Assembly: GCA_019084435.1 (NCBI GenBank) | Contig: JAHRFV010000312.1 | Location: forward strand, 1-20,181 | Direction: 5' to 3' | Length of the DNA: 20,181 nucleotides | DNA from: Dethiosulfatibacter sp. | Lineage (GTDB): Bacteria; Bacillota_A; Clostridia; Tissierellales; Dethiosulfatibacteraceae | Shown: in pieces, positions 6,872 through 13,209 of the stretch | How the letters are laid out: the number at the start of each line of letters is the position of its first letter | Position numbering within the stretch: the stretch's first letter is position 1 | Notes under the pieces: model-generated | What the model saw: the letters and a program-made list of their open reading frames with translations, nothing else | Told to the model about the DNA's origin: nothing | Database searches by the model: none | Program-made: the position numbers and the translations under genes

Positions 6872-7342
6872 ATGTCAAGAAAAAATAGGGTAACATTTGA
6901 TATTGAAGGACTAGACGAGGTCATCGAGATGATTAAGAAGCTCGGGGATTTTCCTGATAAATTAGTCACTGGAGCAGCTAAAGCAGGGGCTGAAGTGGCA
7001 AGAAAAGCAGCGAAAGCCAATGCACCAGCAGACACAGGAAATCTAAGAAAAGGGATCATACTAAGAGGCGAAAGAAAGAAAGGTGCCAAAAAAGTGTATC
7101 AAATCATAATGGATCCGAAGATGAACGATGTATTTGTAAAGACGTCAGCAAGTGGGGAAAGGTATTATTATCCAGCTTCAATTGAGTATGGGTTTTATAC
7201 TAAAAATGGCAAGAAAGTTCCAGGAGTGCACTTTCTGAAGAGAGCTTTGACGGAGAATCACAAGAAAATTGCGGAAGTCCAGCTGAGAGTTTTATCTGAA
7301 AAAATAGATAGAGAACTAAAGAAATCCGGAAAGAAGCGCTAA
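6872..7342 (+). CDS. HK97 gp10-like phage tail/head-tail protein
   Basis: A 156-aa protein with the HK97 gp10-family pattern: an N-terminal strand with GLDEVIEMIKKL, an alanine-rich helix (AAKAGAEVARKAAKANAP), the signature ADTGNLRKGI, a middle stretch reading SIEYGF, and HFLKRAL near the end. In siphophages this protein takes part in head-tail joining and tail completion. Its usual neighbours (portal, capsid, connector, major tail protein) are all missing. The ATG at 6872 follows GAGGAG. The TTG at 6857 is in frame but lacks a ribosome site. It is either a leftover of a deleted morphogenesis block or a protein retained to work with a helper phage. Confidence 0.86.
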   Translation: MSRKNRVTFDIEGLDEVIEMIKKLGDFPDKLVTGAAKAGAEVARKAAKANAPADTGNLRKGIILRGERKKGAKKVYQIIMDPKMNDVFVKTSASGERYYYPASIEYGFYTKNGKKVPGVHFLKRALTENHKKIAEVQLRVLSEKIDRELKKSGKKR

Positions 7343-7470
7343 CATAATAAAAAGAATGGGATTTTGAGCAACATTAGAGTGGAGTCTATAATTGAGCAAA
7401 GTAAAACCTGAGCAGTGTGAGCAATAAGAATGTACCTACGGCTTTAACTCAACCAAGCTAAGTTCATGGG

Positions 7471-7513
7471 TTGTATGACATAAATAAATCTGATATCATT
7501 ATATTATGTCATA
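7471..7513 (+). promoter_or_regulatory. Promoter with flanking TATGNCATA operators
   Basis: TTGTAT (7471-7476) and TATCAT (7494-7499) are spaced by 17 bp. Two palindromes, TATGACATA (7474-7482) and TATGTCATA (7505-7513), cover the -35 side and the start region; with one more base on each side they form a perfect 10-bp inverted repeat. This is the arrangement expected for a repressed promoter driving the 98-aa/96-aa gene pair. Confidence 0.6.
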
Positions 7514-7535
7514 AATCTAAAGGGGAGGTTACAAA

Positions 7536-7832
7536 ATGGCATTGTTTGGGGACAAGAAAAGTAAAGAGGACAAAGAGCAGGAAAAACTACAACAATTTAT
7601 GGATCGGTATCAATTAGAGGATCTTGATGAAAAAGACATGGTTGTATTAAAAAGAATAGCGACAGATCTGACAGGTAACGCTTTATTTAAGATGGGGATG
7701 GCCTTTAGTTTTGCAAAAGCAGAAGAGCAGGCGAAGGTAAGTTACTTAAGTGCTTTGGTTGAACAAAATTGGATGATTATCAGACAGCTTAGCAGGATGA
7801 ACAAAGCAATAGAGAAATTAGCGAGCAAGTAG
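7536..7832 (+). CDS. Hypothetical 98-aa charged helical protein
   Basis: Not recognised. It is highly charged, starts MALFGDKKSKEDKEQEKL and is predicted to be mostly helical, with no signal peptide, membrane span or cysteines. A mildly hydrophobic central part (GNALFKMGMAFSFAKAEEQ) could form a helical bundle. It has a strong GGGGAGG site and its own promoter with palindromic operators. The next gene begins on the base after its stop codon, so the two are translated together. The position at the end of the late-gene remnant suggests accessory cargo rather than a structural phage gene, but the function is unknown. Confidence 0.65.
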   Translation: MALFGDKKSKEDKEQEKLQQFMDRYQLEDLDEKDMVVLKRIATDLTGNALFKMGMAFSFAKAEEQAKVSYLSALVEQNWMIIRQLSRMNKAIEKLASK

Positions 7833-8123
7833 ATGGGAGAAGAGATATTTAAATTTATCAATAAGACATTGGATTTTATACCTGGTATTTTCCGATGGCT
7901 AGGTATAAAAAGGCTAGTTATTAGAGATAACATGTATTGGACAAAGAATAATGATGGTCCGTATTGCTTGACATGTACTGACAATAACAACAAAATCACT
8001 AGAATGGACATAAAAGAAGGTGGGTACCTGTGTCCTGAATGCAGCACTTTTAAAAGAACCGAGAAACAGCAAGCCGAATGGGACAGCATATCCGATGGCC
8101 AATCCAGTTCATTTTATGATTGA
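7833..8123 (+). CDS. Hypothetical 96-aa zinc-ribbon protein
   Basis: An unrecognised protein with a hydrophobic amphipathic N-terminus (FKFINKTLDFIPGIFRWLGI) that might associate with membrane or a partner. A zinc ribbon follows: CLTC at about residues 48-51 and CPEC at about 69-72, with the usual aromatic pattern around them (PYCLTC, GYLCPEC). The rest is charged. Its ATG directly abuts the stop codon of the 98-aa gene, so it relies on translational coupling. A terminator follows 17 nt after its stop. Zinc ribbons preceded by PYC often occur in small phage and prophage accessory proteins, but no function can be assigned. Confidence 0.65.
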   Translation: MGEEIFKFINKTLDFIPGIFRWLGIKRLVIRDNMYWTKNNDGPYCLTCTDNNNKITRMDIKEGGYLCPECSTFKRTEKQQAEWDSISDGQSSSFYD

Positions 8124-8139
8124 TGACATATAATAGAAA

Positions 8140-8164
8140 GGCATCCTTAAAGGGTGTCTTTTTT
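8140..8164 (+). terminator. Intrinsic terminator of the 98-aa/96-aa operon
   Basis: GGCATCC (8140-8146) pairs with GGGTGTC (8152-8158) through two wobble pairs around the loop TTAAA, followed by six T residues. Confidence 0.7.
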
Positions 8165-8550
8165 AGTAGCGAAGAGAACCACCAGATCAGTGATCAAATC
8201 ACATATAGATTGGTGTAAGGAGCTGAAAAGCTTCAAAATAGCGTGCAGACCCCATTGAAATTAATCACTGATAGTTGTCCGATACCGATAGTGCCCCCTT
8301 CAGACAATACACAGATATACTCTGTGCCCCCCTACCACAAAAGGGTCTATATCAGTATTTGGTAAATTCTGATAAAAGAAAGTATGACTTGAGAATCTCT
8401 GCAACAAGATTGTCAGACTTTAATAATTGGTACAGTTGATATCTGAAGTTACAAAAGACAGGTAAATGTTCCAATAGCTGGAAAGAATAACGATGAAATT
8501 AATCAGCTAGTTAGCAAAAGATTCTTTAATATTTTATAAAGGAATTATTT
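8165..8550. other. Non-coding stretch with GTGCCCCC repeats
   Basis: No plausible gene. GTGCCCCC occurs at 8291-8298 and 8324-8331, 33 bp apart. The second copy sits in CTCTGTGCCCCC, which exactly repeats 12 bases of the cos-like region (6670-6681). AGACCC (8247-8252) can pair with GGGTCT (8343-8348) around this block, and ATCAGTGAT/ATCACTGAT (8186-8194, 8264-8272) form another inverted pair. The region could be a second packaging or replication signal or the wreck of deleted phage sequence. Confidence 0.4.
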
Positions 8551-8554
8551 ATTC

Positions 8555-8605
8555 TTGACAATAATGTATAACAATGTTAATTTAAGTATAACGAAGTTAA
8601 TATAA
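8555..8605 (+). promoter_or_regulatory. Promoter with two tandem 20-bp operators
   Basis: TTGACA (8555-8560) is a perfect -35; a possible -10 TAATTT starts after 17 bp. From 8566 an imperfect 20-bp unit is repeated twice in tandem (8566-8585, 8586-8605), each with the palindrome TAAC-N3-GTTA. The repeats cover the -10 and start region, so a dimeric repressor would block transcription of the gene block starting at 8627. Confidence 0.65.
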
Positions 8606-8626
8606 AAACAAAAGAGGAGGTGTGAG

Positions 8627-8809
8627 ATGGGATTAGATAAACTACCAGAGATTATAACCATCCAAGAACTGTCAGAATTCTTAAAGATTAGCGAAATGAC
8701 TGTGAGAAGAGCGATAGAATCTGATGGGCTGAAAGCATTTAAGGTTGGAACAGCATGGAGAATCGAGAAAGAAGCAGTCATCGAGTGGGTAAACACAAAA
8801 GAAAACTAA
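8627..8809 (+). CDS. Excisionase-family HTH protein (second copy)
   Basis: A 60-aa protein typical of the excisionase/MerR-like winged HTH family: ITIQELSEFLKISEMTVRRAIE (helix pair), GLKAFKVGTAWRIEKEAVIEWV (wing and last helix). Length and pattern are complete. A perfect AGGAGG lies before the ATG, and a repressed-looking promoter lies directly upstream, so it is the first gene of a second regulatory operon. It may be the true excisionase or a transcription regulator binding the 20-bp repeats. It is more canonical than the HTH protein at 4164. Confidence 0.82.
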   Translation: MGLDKLPEIITIQELSEFLKISEMTVRRAIESDGLKAFKVGTAWRIEKEAVIEWVNTKEN

Positions 8810-8871
8810 CAGACTCCAGGAAGCGATAAAGCTTGATTGGGGATCTACTAAAAAAACTAAAGGGGATAACG

Positions 8872-9120
8872 ATGAGAAAAAGAGTTAATGATTGGGATTT
8901 GGTAACACCAGCAGAAGCTATTGAATTGTCTGAACAAAGACCAATCGGAGATACGTTTAAAGCAGAAGAAATTGCAAAAAAGGTTATGAATGATGCAGTT
9001 AACAATGGGGAGCGTGATTTCAGGTGGGTTCAGTTAAAATTATTAGCGACAGTTTGGAACGCTGGAAGGGTGGCTGGGATAAGATCGGAAAGAATGAAGA
9101 GGCGAAGGGGGATATCATGA
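8872..9120 (+). CDS. Hypothetical 82-aa basic protein
   Basis: Not recognised. A soluble protein with a conserved-looking start (NDWDLVTPAEAIELSEQRP), a helical middle and a very basic end (RSERMKRRRGIS). The ATG at 8872 follows AAGGGGA; the frame stays open further upstream without a ribosome site. It ends by overlapping the next gene's ATG by four bases, so it is real on operon grounds. No domain can be assigned. Confidence 0.55.
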   Translation: MRKRVNDWDLVTPAEAIELSEQRPIGDTFKAEEIAKKVMNDAVNNGERDFRWVQLKLLATVWNAGRVAGIRSERMKRRRGIS

Positions 9121-9308
9121 CTGCATTAAATTCTTATCTTATAGCGGATGGTGTTCGCATAGAGCTTATAGAATTAATAGAAGAGCTGGATGACTTGTTG
9201 GTAGAAAGACCGGATTTGAAGAGAGGCATTGAGATGGTAAAACTATGCCTCGATAATAAGATACATCCGGTACAATTCGCAAATGCTTTAAAATTTATTG
9301 TAACCTAA
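9117..9308 (+). CDS. Hypothetical 63-aa acidic protein, similar to the 77-aa protein at 10048
   Basis: A small acidic helical protein (IELIELIEELDDLLVERPDL). Its last 30 residues contain KLCLDNKIHPVQFANALKFI, matching the spacing of KLAVNKGMDPEKLANALQWF in the protein at 10048. The shared pattern is K-L-x(3)-N-K-x(2)-P-x(3)-ANALxxF/I. The ATG at 9117 overlaps the upstream stop codon and follows AAGGGGGA. The function is unknown; a duplicated small phage gene is the likely origin. Confidence 0.6.
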   Translation: MTALNSYLIADGVRIELIELIEELDDLLVERPDLKRGIEMVKLCLDNKIHPVQFANALKFIVT

Positions 9309-9452
9309 CGGCAAGTGAAAGGGATAATTATAGGAGTGAATTGGAGCAAGACCGAGCTTCAAGTAGGGAAAGCTTTAAAAATGGGTGCTAGAGTTAGTTT
9401 GTTTGATACAGATACACGATTGAAACAAATGATTTTTATATGGGAGGCAAGA

Positions 9453-9641
9453 ATGAAACTAGATGATCTGGATGATATATTAACAGTGGCAGAAGTGGCA
9501 GAATTTCTAAAATTAAGTAGGCCAACAATATACGCAGCTATAACGCAAAAGAAATTAAAGCCGTTGAAGGTGGGTAGAGTGATCAGAATCTACAAGACAG
9601 ACTTGAAGCTCTACATTGAGGATCTATATAACTCATATTAG
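9453..9641 (+). CDS. Excisionase-family HTH protein (third copy)
   Basis: A 62-aa protein with the canonical family pattern: LTVAEVAEFLKLSRPTIYAA (helix pair), LKPLKVGRVIRIYKTDL (wing) and LYIEDL (last helix). The start at 9453 is chosen for GGGAGG 8 nt upstream; the frame is open back to 9315 but that stretch lacks a ribosome site and homology to the family. It resembles the HTH proteins at 8627 and 4164. Its stop lies 7 nt before the antirepressor start. Confidence 0.82.
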   Translation: MKLDDLDDILTVAEVAEFLKLSRPTIYAAITQKKLKPLKVGRVIRIYKTDLKLYIEDLYNSY

Positions 9642-9648
9642 AAAACAA

Positions 9649-10027
9649 ATGAGAGAACTTATCAACATCAGAACAAACGAGAGACAAGAGCCAATAGTAT
9701 CGGGCAGAGAGCTGCATGAATTTTGGGAAGTGAAAGACAGGTACGCGCAATGGTTTTCTAGAATGAAGGAGTACGGGTTCATTGAAAATGTTGATTTTTC
9801 AGTAATTCACAATTTTGTGCAGGACGAAACATCATTCAATGGCCAAAGGAAGATTACCGACCACGCAATCAAACTCGATATGGCCAAAGAACTGTGCATG
9901 ATCCAAAGGACAGAGAAAGGTAAACAAGCCAGACAATACTTCATAGCATAGAGAGGGAGTTTAATAGCCTGAAAGAATTATGGAGAGGGTCTTGAAGCTA
10001 GCCGACAATGAACTGAACAAAGATTAG
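9649..10027 (+). pseudogene. AntA/AntB-type antirepressor, truncated and frameshifted
   Basis: The open frame 9649-9951 (100 aa) matches the N-terminal domain of phage AntA/AntB antirepressors: VSGRELHEFWEVKDRYAQWF, YGFIENVDFSVI and ITDHAIKLDMAKELCMIQ... to ARQYFIA. In relatives the chain continues IEREFNSPE...; here that continuation is readable only after a one-base shift just past the stop (IEREFNS from about 9949). A second shift then gives MERVLKLADNELNKD (9980-10027). The C-terminal KilAC domain is absent. Such proteins relieve repression to trigger induction. With two frameshifts and the missing domain this copy is probably non-functional, though a standalone N-terminal domain could still be made. 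Confidence 0.8.
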
Positions 10028-10047
10028 AAATAGGAGGGTACTAAAAC

Positions 10048-10281
10048 ATGCAAACAAGCAGATATGATTTTACAGAATTCGACGCCTGGGCAAAAGAGAA
10101 ACCGGAAATGGAGAATTACACAAACGCCATGAAGCTGGCTGTTAATAAGGGGATGGATCCGGAAAAACTCGCGAATGCCTTGCAATGGTTTTACAACTTA
10201 ACATCAAGTGAACAGGATCGATATATAAGCGAATGGGAACGAGCCATAAGAAAAAAGCATTCTAAAGAACTGATAATGTAA
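10048..10281 (+). CDS. Hypothetical 77-aa protein, similar to the 63-aa protein at 9117
   Basis: Not recognised. A soluble, helical protein starting MQTSRYDFTEFDAWAKEK with a centre (NAMKLAVNKGMDPEKLANAL) that parallels the end of the protein at 9117. A strong TAGGAGGG precedes the ATG, and a good terminator follows its stop, so it is the last gene of the block starting at 8627. Function unknown. Confidence 0.6.
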   Translation: MQTSRYDFTEFDAWAKEKPEMENYTNAMKLAVNKGMDPEKLANALQWFYNLTSSEQDRYISEWERAIRKKHSKELIM

Positions 10282-10295
10282 GGATCTAAGAAAAG

Positions 10296-10321
10296 GCAGC
10301 TGGAGACAGTTGCTTTTTTTT
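10296..10321 (+). terminator. Intrinsic terminator of the second regulatory block
   Basis: GCAGCTG (10296-10302) pairs with CAGTTGC (10307-10313) with one G-T pair and the loop GAGA, followed by eight T residues. Confidence 0.8.
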
Positions 10322-10460
10322 ATTGTCTCGGTAGACACAACTGGTTATTTTAGCTATATTGAATGTAAGACGCGAAAACAGGGTTGGGAAGAACGATAGT
10401 TATCAATTTCATTTCCTAGATAGTTTAGAAACTATAGAAATTTTAAAGGAGGTTTTATAA

Positions 10461-10682
10461 TTGAAGATTTTAGTTAAAGACGCAGAAAAACTATTAGGCA
10501 AGTCCGAACTGTTTGTCAGATGTGGCATAAAATCAGGCAAGCTGCCAATCGGGACAGCGATGCTGGTGACAGGAGAAAAAAGATACAGCTACTATGTGTC
10601 TCCGGGCTTACTGGCCGTGCAGCTTGGGGTAAGTATGGAAGAGCTAAAAGAGCTAGTAGAGGCGGAAAACGCGTCTCGGTAA
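10461..10682 (+). CDS. Hypothetical 73-aa protein, possible HTH-type phage protein
   Basis: Starts with TTG 10 nt after a perfect AAAGGAGG. The 73 residues read like a small DNA-binding phage protein: a short first helix (VKDAEKLLGKSELFVRCGIKSGKL), a beta-like middle (RYSYYVSPGLL) and a C-terminal helix (LGVSMEELKELVEAE). The layout resembles small AlpA/MerR-like wHTH proteins, but the match is weaker than for the three copies at 4164, 8627 and 9453. It stands alone between a terminator and a long non-coding stretch. Confidence 0.5.
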   Translation: MKILVKDAEKLLGKSELFVRCGIKSGKLPIGTAMLVTGEKRYSYYVSPGLLAVQLGVSMEELKELVEAENASR

Positions 10683-10752
10683 AAGTGATATGATAACCAA
10701 TATACAAAAGGCTGTCTTTTCACTGAGTTGTTTCTGTAAATTAGATCTAAAA

Positions 10753-10774
10753 TTGGTAAGGTTTTGGTAAGGTT
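10753..10774 (+). repeat. Tandem 11-bp repeat (2 x TTGGTAAGGTT)
   Basis: Two perfect adjacent copies of TTGGTAAGGTT, one helical turn apart, in an AT-rich non-coding stretch. They could be a protein-binding pair, but nothing shows which protein. Confidence 0.4.
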
Positions 10775-10890
10775 TAAAATAAAAGATATTATTATTCTAA
10801 GTTGCTATGCTAAACCCTTAACGCGTTGATTTTAAACGCTTAGAACCGATTCTAGTACGCAGTTTTAAATGAAGTTTATCAAAAATCGCA

Positions 10891-11225
10891 CTAAGTTGCT
10901 CTAAAATATAGGGATATGATAAGAATCATAAAGCGCCAATACGTAAACAATTGTCACAGCATGTGAATCATTCGGCAAAGCTGACTCCACAGAAAGAGGC
11001 TATTCAAGTACTCGAAAACTCATAAGATGTTCATAAGGTATGAAGTTTGGAGTTTGCAGATAAGGATAAAGTATCTAATCATAGGTAAACCATAGAAAGA
11101 CAAAGAGATTGTAGAGCGACAAGCTGAAAGCTCTGTATATAGTCCGAGGGATAATTTTTCACACATCTACCAGTAGTAAGGACGCACTTACTTTATTATC
11201 CCATTAACATTGTTTTTGTTGTAAG
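10891..11225 (+). ncRNA. Probable group I intron-like RNA (IA-type core, no ORF)
   Basis: The stretch shows several conserved group I core parts in correct order. P3 can form from AATC (10924-10927) and GATT (11107-11110). A P4/P5-like helix pairs GCCAAT (10935-10940) with ATTCGGC (10970-10976), with TCACA/TGTGA inside. P7 pairs GACT (10983-10986) with AGTC (11141-11144). The block TCAAGTACTCGAAAAC (11004-11019) closely resembles the P7.1/P7.2 block of IA2 phage introns such as T4 td. P8 pairs AGAGC (11113-11117) with GCTCT (11130-11134), directly followed by the S-element-like GTATATAGTCC (11135-11145). A P9-like stem pairs GGGATAAT (11148-11155) with ATTATCCC (11195-11202). Splice sites are unknown and P3 and P7 are short, so it may be a degenerate copy or the intron part of an IStron. 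Confidence 0.55.
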
Positions 11226-11328
11226 GGAGTTTGTTAAATGTTAAAATGTAGAAAACAAACGAGAAGAGAATTGATTAAAGCAGTTATATTTGTATATCAA
11301 AAGCCATTTTGCGAAAGGAGGAGCGAAG

Positions 11329-12486
11329 ATGTCTACTGTGAGAGTAAAGGTAAAACCAGAAATTTTTTATTGGGTTCAAAGTCAAGTGAATATGGAGAAC
11401 TTAAAACAATCTCTGAAAGATAAGTTTGGGCAATGGCTCATTGGTGAGCAGGATCCAACCTTCAGGCAAATTGAAGACCTAAGCAGAGCCACTCATATTC
11501 CTTTAGGTTATTTTTTCTTGAACGCTCCTCCTGTCGAGAACAACGGATTAATAGAGTTTCGTACTGTAGATAGCTTGGAGTTAGCAAACCCAAGCCGTGA
11601 TTTAATTGATACTATTAATGATATGGAAAAAATCCAGGATTGGATGAAAGACTACCTCAAAGAACAATCCTTTGAAAAATTAGGTTATGTCGGATCTCAG
11701 AACGAGAATAGCGGTATAAGCCACGTAGTTAATAACATACGTGAGATTTTAGAAATACAAAAAGATTGGTACAAAGAAAGCACTGATGCATGGAATTCTT
11801 TTAAAATAATTAGAGAAAAATTACAGAAAATCGGTGTTATCGTTATGATGAATGGCGTTGTGGGTTCTAATACTCATAGAGTTTTAAATATTGACGAATT
11901 TAGAGCATTTACAATGGCAGACGACTTGGCACCTTTAATATTTATCAATGCTCAGGATTCTCATGCAGGAAGATTATTCTCTTTATTACATGAGACTGCT
12001 CATGTCTGGTATGGCACCAACAGTCTTTTTAACGATAAGTATTGTATTTTGGATCAAAACGAAAGAAAATGCAACAGCATTGCAGCCGAACTAATTATCC
12101 CTAATGATTTATTTGTTCAAAGTTGGAATCTGGCTAAAGGAGAGGATAAACAAGAGATAATTAAAGGTATCTCTAATGAGTTTAATTGCGGAATGACAGT
12201 TGTGGCAAGGCGAGCCTTAGACAATAGATTTATTTCTCCAGATGAGTACAAAGAATATGCAGATATAGCCAGACAATTATTTTACGAGAAAAAAAGAACC
12301 GGTAATAGTGGAGGCGACTATTATAACACAGCTTTAACCAGGATTGATAAACGATTATTGATTGCATTAAATAACAGTGCATATGAAGGCAAAACTTCTT
12401 TTACCGATGTGTATCGGCTGACAAAAACGACAAGAACAACGTTTGAAAACTTGATTAAAAAGTCTATAGGAGCTGCTAATGAGTAA
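11329..12486 (+). CDS. XRE-type / ImmA-IrrE family metallopeptidase
   Basis: A 385-aa protein. Residues about 1-70 are a diverged XRE-like helix-turn-helix that keeps the landmarks GQWLIGEQDPTFRQIEDLS and THIPLGYFFL typical of XRE-ImmA/IrrE fusions. The ImmA/IrrE (DUF955) peptidase domain follows, with the zinc motif HETAH (221-225) and the third ligand probably E254 in NSIAAELIIP. The last 100 residues are a helical extension. ATG 11329 follows GGAGG; the reading frame extends upstream without a ribosome site. Relatives cleave repressors to induce elements or stress genes, or serve as antitoxin partners. It overlaps the DUF4411 gene by 8 bp, implying one transcript and a joint function. Confidence 0.88.
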   Translation: MSTVRVKVKPEIFYWVQSQVNMENLKQSLKDKFGQWLIGEQDPTFRQIEDLSRATHIPLGYFFLNAPPVENNGLIEFRTVDSLELANPSRDLIDTINDMEKIQDWMKDYLKEQSFEKLGYVGSQNENSGISHVVNNIREILEIQKDWYKESTDAWNSFKIIREKLQKIGVIVMMNGVVGSNTHRVLNIDEFRAFTMADDLAPLIFINAQDSHAGRLFSLLHETAHVWYGTNSLFNDKYCILDQNERKCNSIAAELIIPNDLFVQSWNLAKGEDKQEIIKGISNEFNCGMTVVARRALDNRFISPDEYKEYADIARQLFYEKKRTGNSGGDYYNTALTRIDKRLLIALNNSAYEGKTSFTDVYRLTKTTRTTFENLIKKSIGAANE

Positions 12487-13000
12487 TCCAAATAATCGCT
12501 TTCTCATAGACAGTAACTCAATTATAGCGCCTTACAAAACGTTTTATCCTTTTGATTTTGCTGAAAGATTTTGGATCCAATTACGAAATAACATAGAGTC
12601 AGGACAAATCATCGTACTAGATATTGTGCGTGACGAATTGTGCAAAGGAGAAGACAAATTGACTGATTGGATTAATGAATTTGATGAGGGACTGATCCTG
12701 TCACGAAACAATATGCAAATACTAGAAAAATACGGGGAGATAATTAATTATATAAATGTTGCACCGTATTATAGCAAAAAGGCTCTTACTACTTGGTCAC
12801 AAGAAAGCGTTGCAGATCCTTGGTTAATCGCAGCTGGTTGTGTGTATGGCTATGAAATTGTTACTTTTGAGAATCAAAGTGGAAATCTTAACGGAACTAA
12901 TCCTTCAAAGAATCCGAAGATACCCGATGTAGCGGCTCATTTTGGAGTCCAATGTTGTAGTTTATATAACATGATGCGTGTTTTATCGATCGGTTTATAA
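12479..13000 (+). CDS. DUF4411 / PIN-like protein (probable toxin)
   Basis: A 173-aa protein matching the DUF4411 family, which has a PIN-like nuclease fold. The acidic positions expected of a PIN active site are present: D11 in FLIDSNSII, E53 in VRDELCKG, D113 in VADPWLIAAG and possibly D150 in KIPDVA. The pattern ADPWLIA followed by VTFEN is the family hallmark. It overlaps the XRE-ImmA/IrrE gene by 8 bp. DUF4411 genes recur next to such metallopeptidase genes in many bacteria, which has led to their being considered toxin-antitoxin-like pairs, with this protein as the likely ribonuclease toxin. The toxic activity here is inferred, not shown. Confidence 0.82.
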   Translation: MSNPNNRFLIDSNSIIAPYKTFYPFDFAERFWIQLRNNIESGQIIVLDIVRDELCKGEDKLTDWINEFDEGLILSRNNMQILEKYGEIINYINVAPYYSKKALTTWSQESVADPWLIAAGCVYGYEIVTFENQSGNLNGTNPSKNPKIPDVAAHFGVQCCSLYNMMRVLSIGL

Positions 13001-13209
13001 TTGCATTAATTAAATCGATTTTAAGCAGAGTTATATTCTTAGATATATACAGGGTCACCTAATGGGTAGAAACTTACTCACAAGGGCAAAAACAATGCCA
13101 CCGTTATATGTTATCGGACTATCAGGTAAGTGTAATTCAATAAAATATAACGATTTTGAAAAATACAAATCTCTATAATTAAGTAAATTCATAGCATATA
13201 AGCCTAAAT
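13001..13209. other. Right-end non-coding stretch of the element
   Basis: AT-rich sequence after the DUF4411 gene. A 38-codon open frame at 13062-13178 on the plus strand lacks a ribosome site and resembles nothing known. No good terminator was found. I see no gene here. Confidence 0.5.

Noticed and set aside
9315..9452. N-terminal extension of the HTH protein at 9453
   Set aside because: The frame is open, but no ribosome site supports a start near 9315, while GGGAGG precedes ATG 9453 and the family length is met from there.
10683..11328. Group II intron or retron in the long non-coding stretch
   Set aside because: No reverse transcriptase gene and no domain V-like hairpin; the visible motifs fit a group I core better.
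11238..11423. 61-codon frame upstream of and overlapping the metallopeptidase gene
   Set aside because: It overlaps the start of a well-supported gene in another frame and has no ribosome site or recognisable motif.
13062..13178. 38-codon plus-strand frame after the DUF4411 gene
   Set aside because: No ribosome site, no known motif and no neighbour support; possibly a remnant, not callable as a gene.
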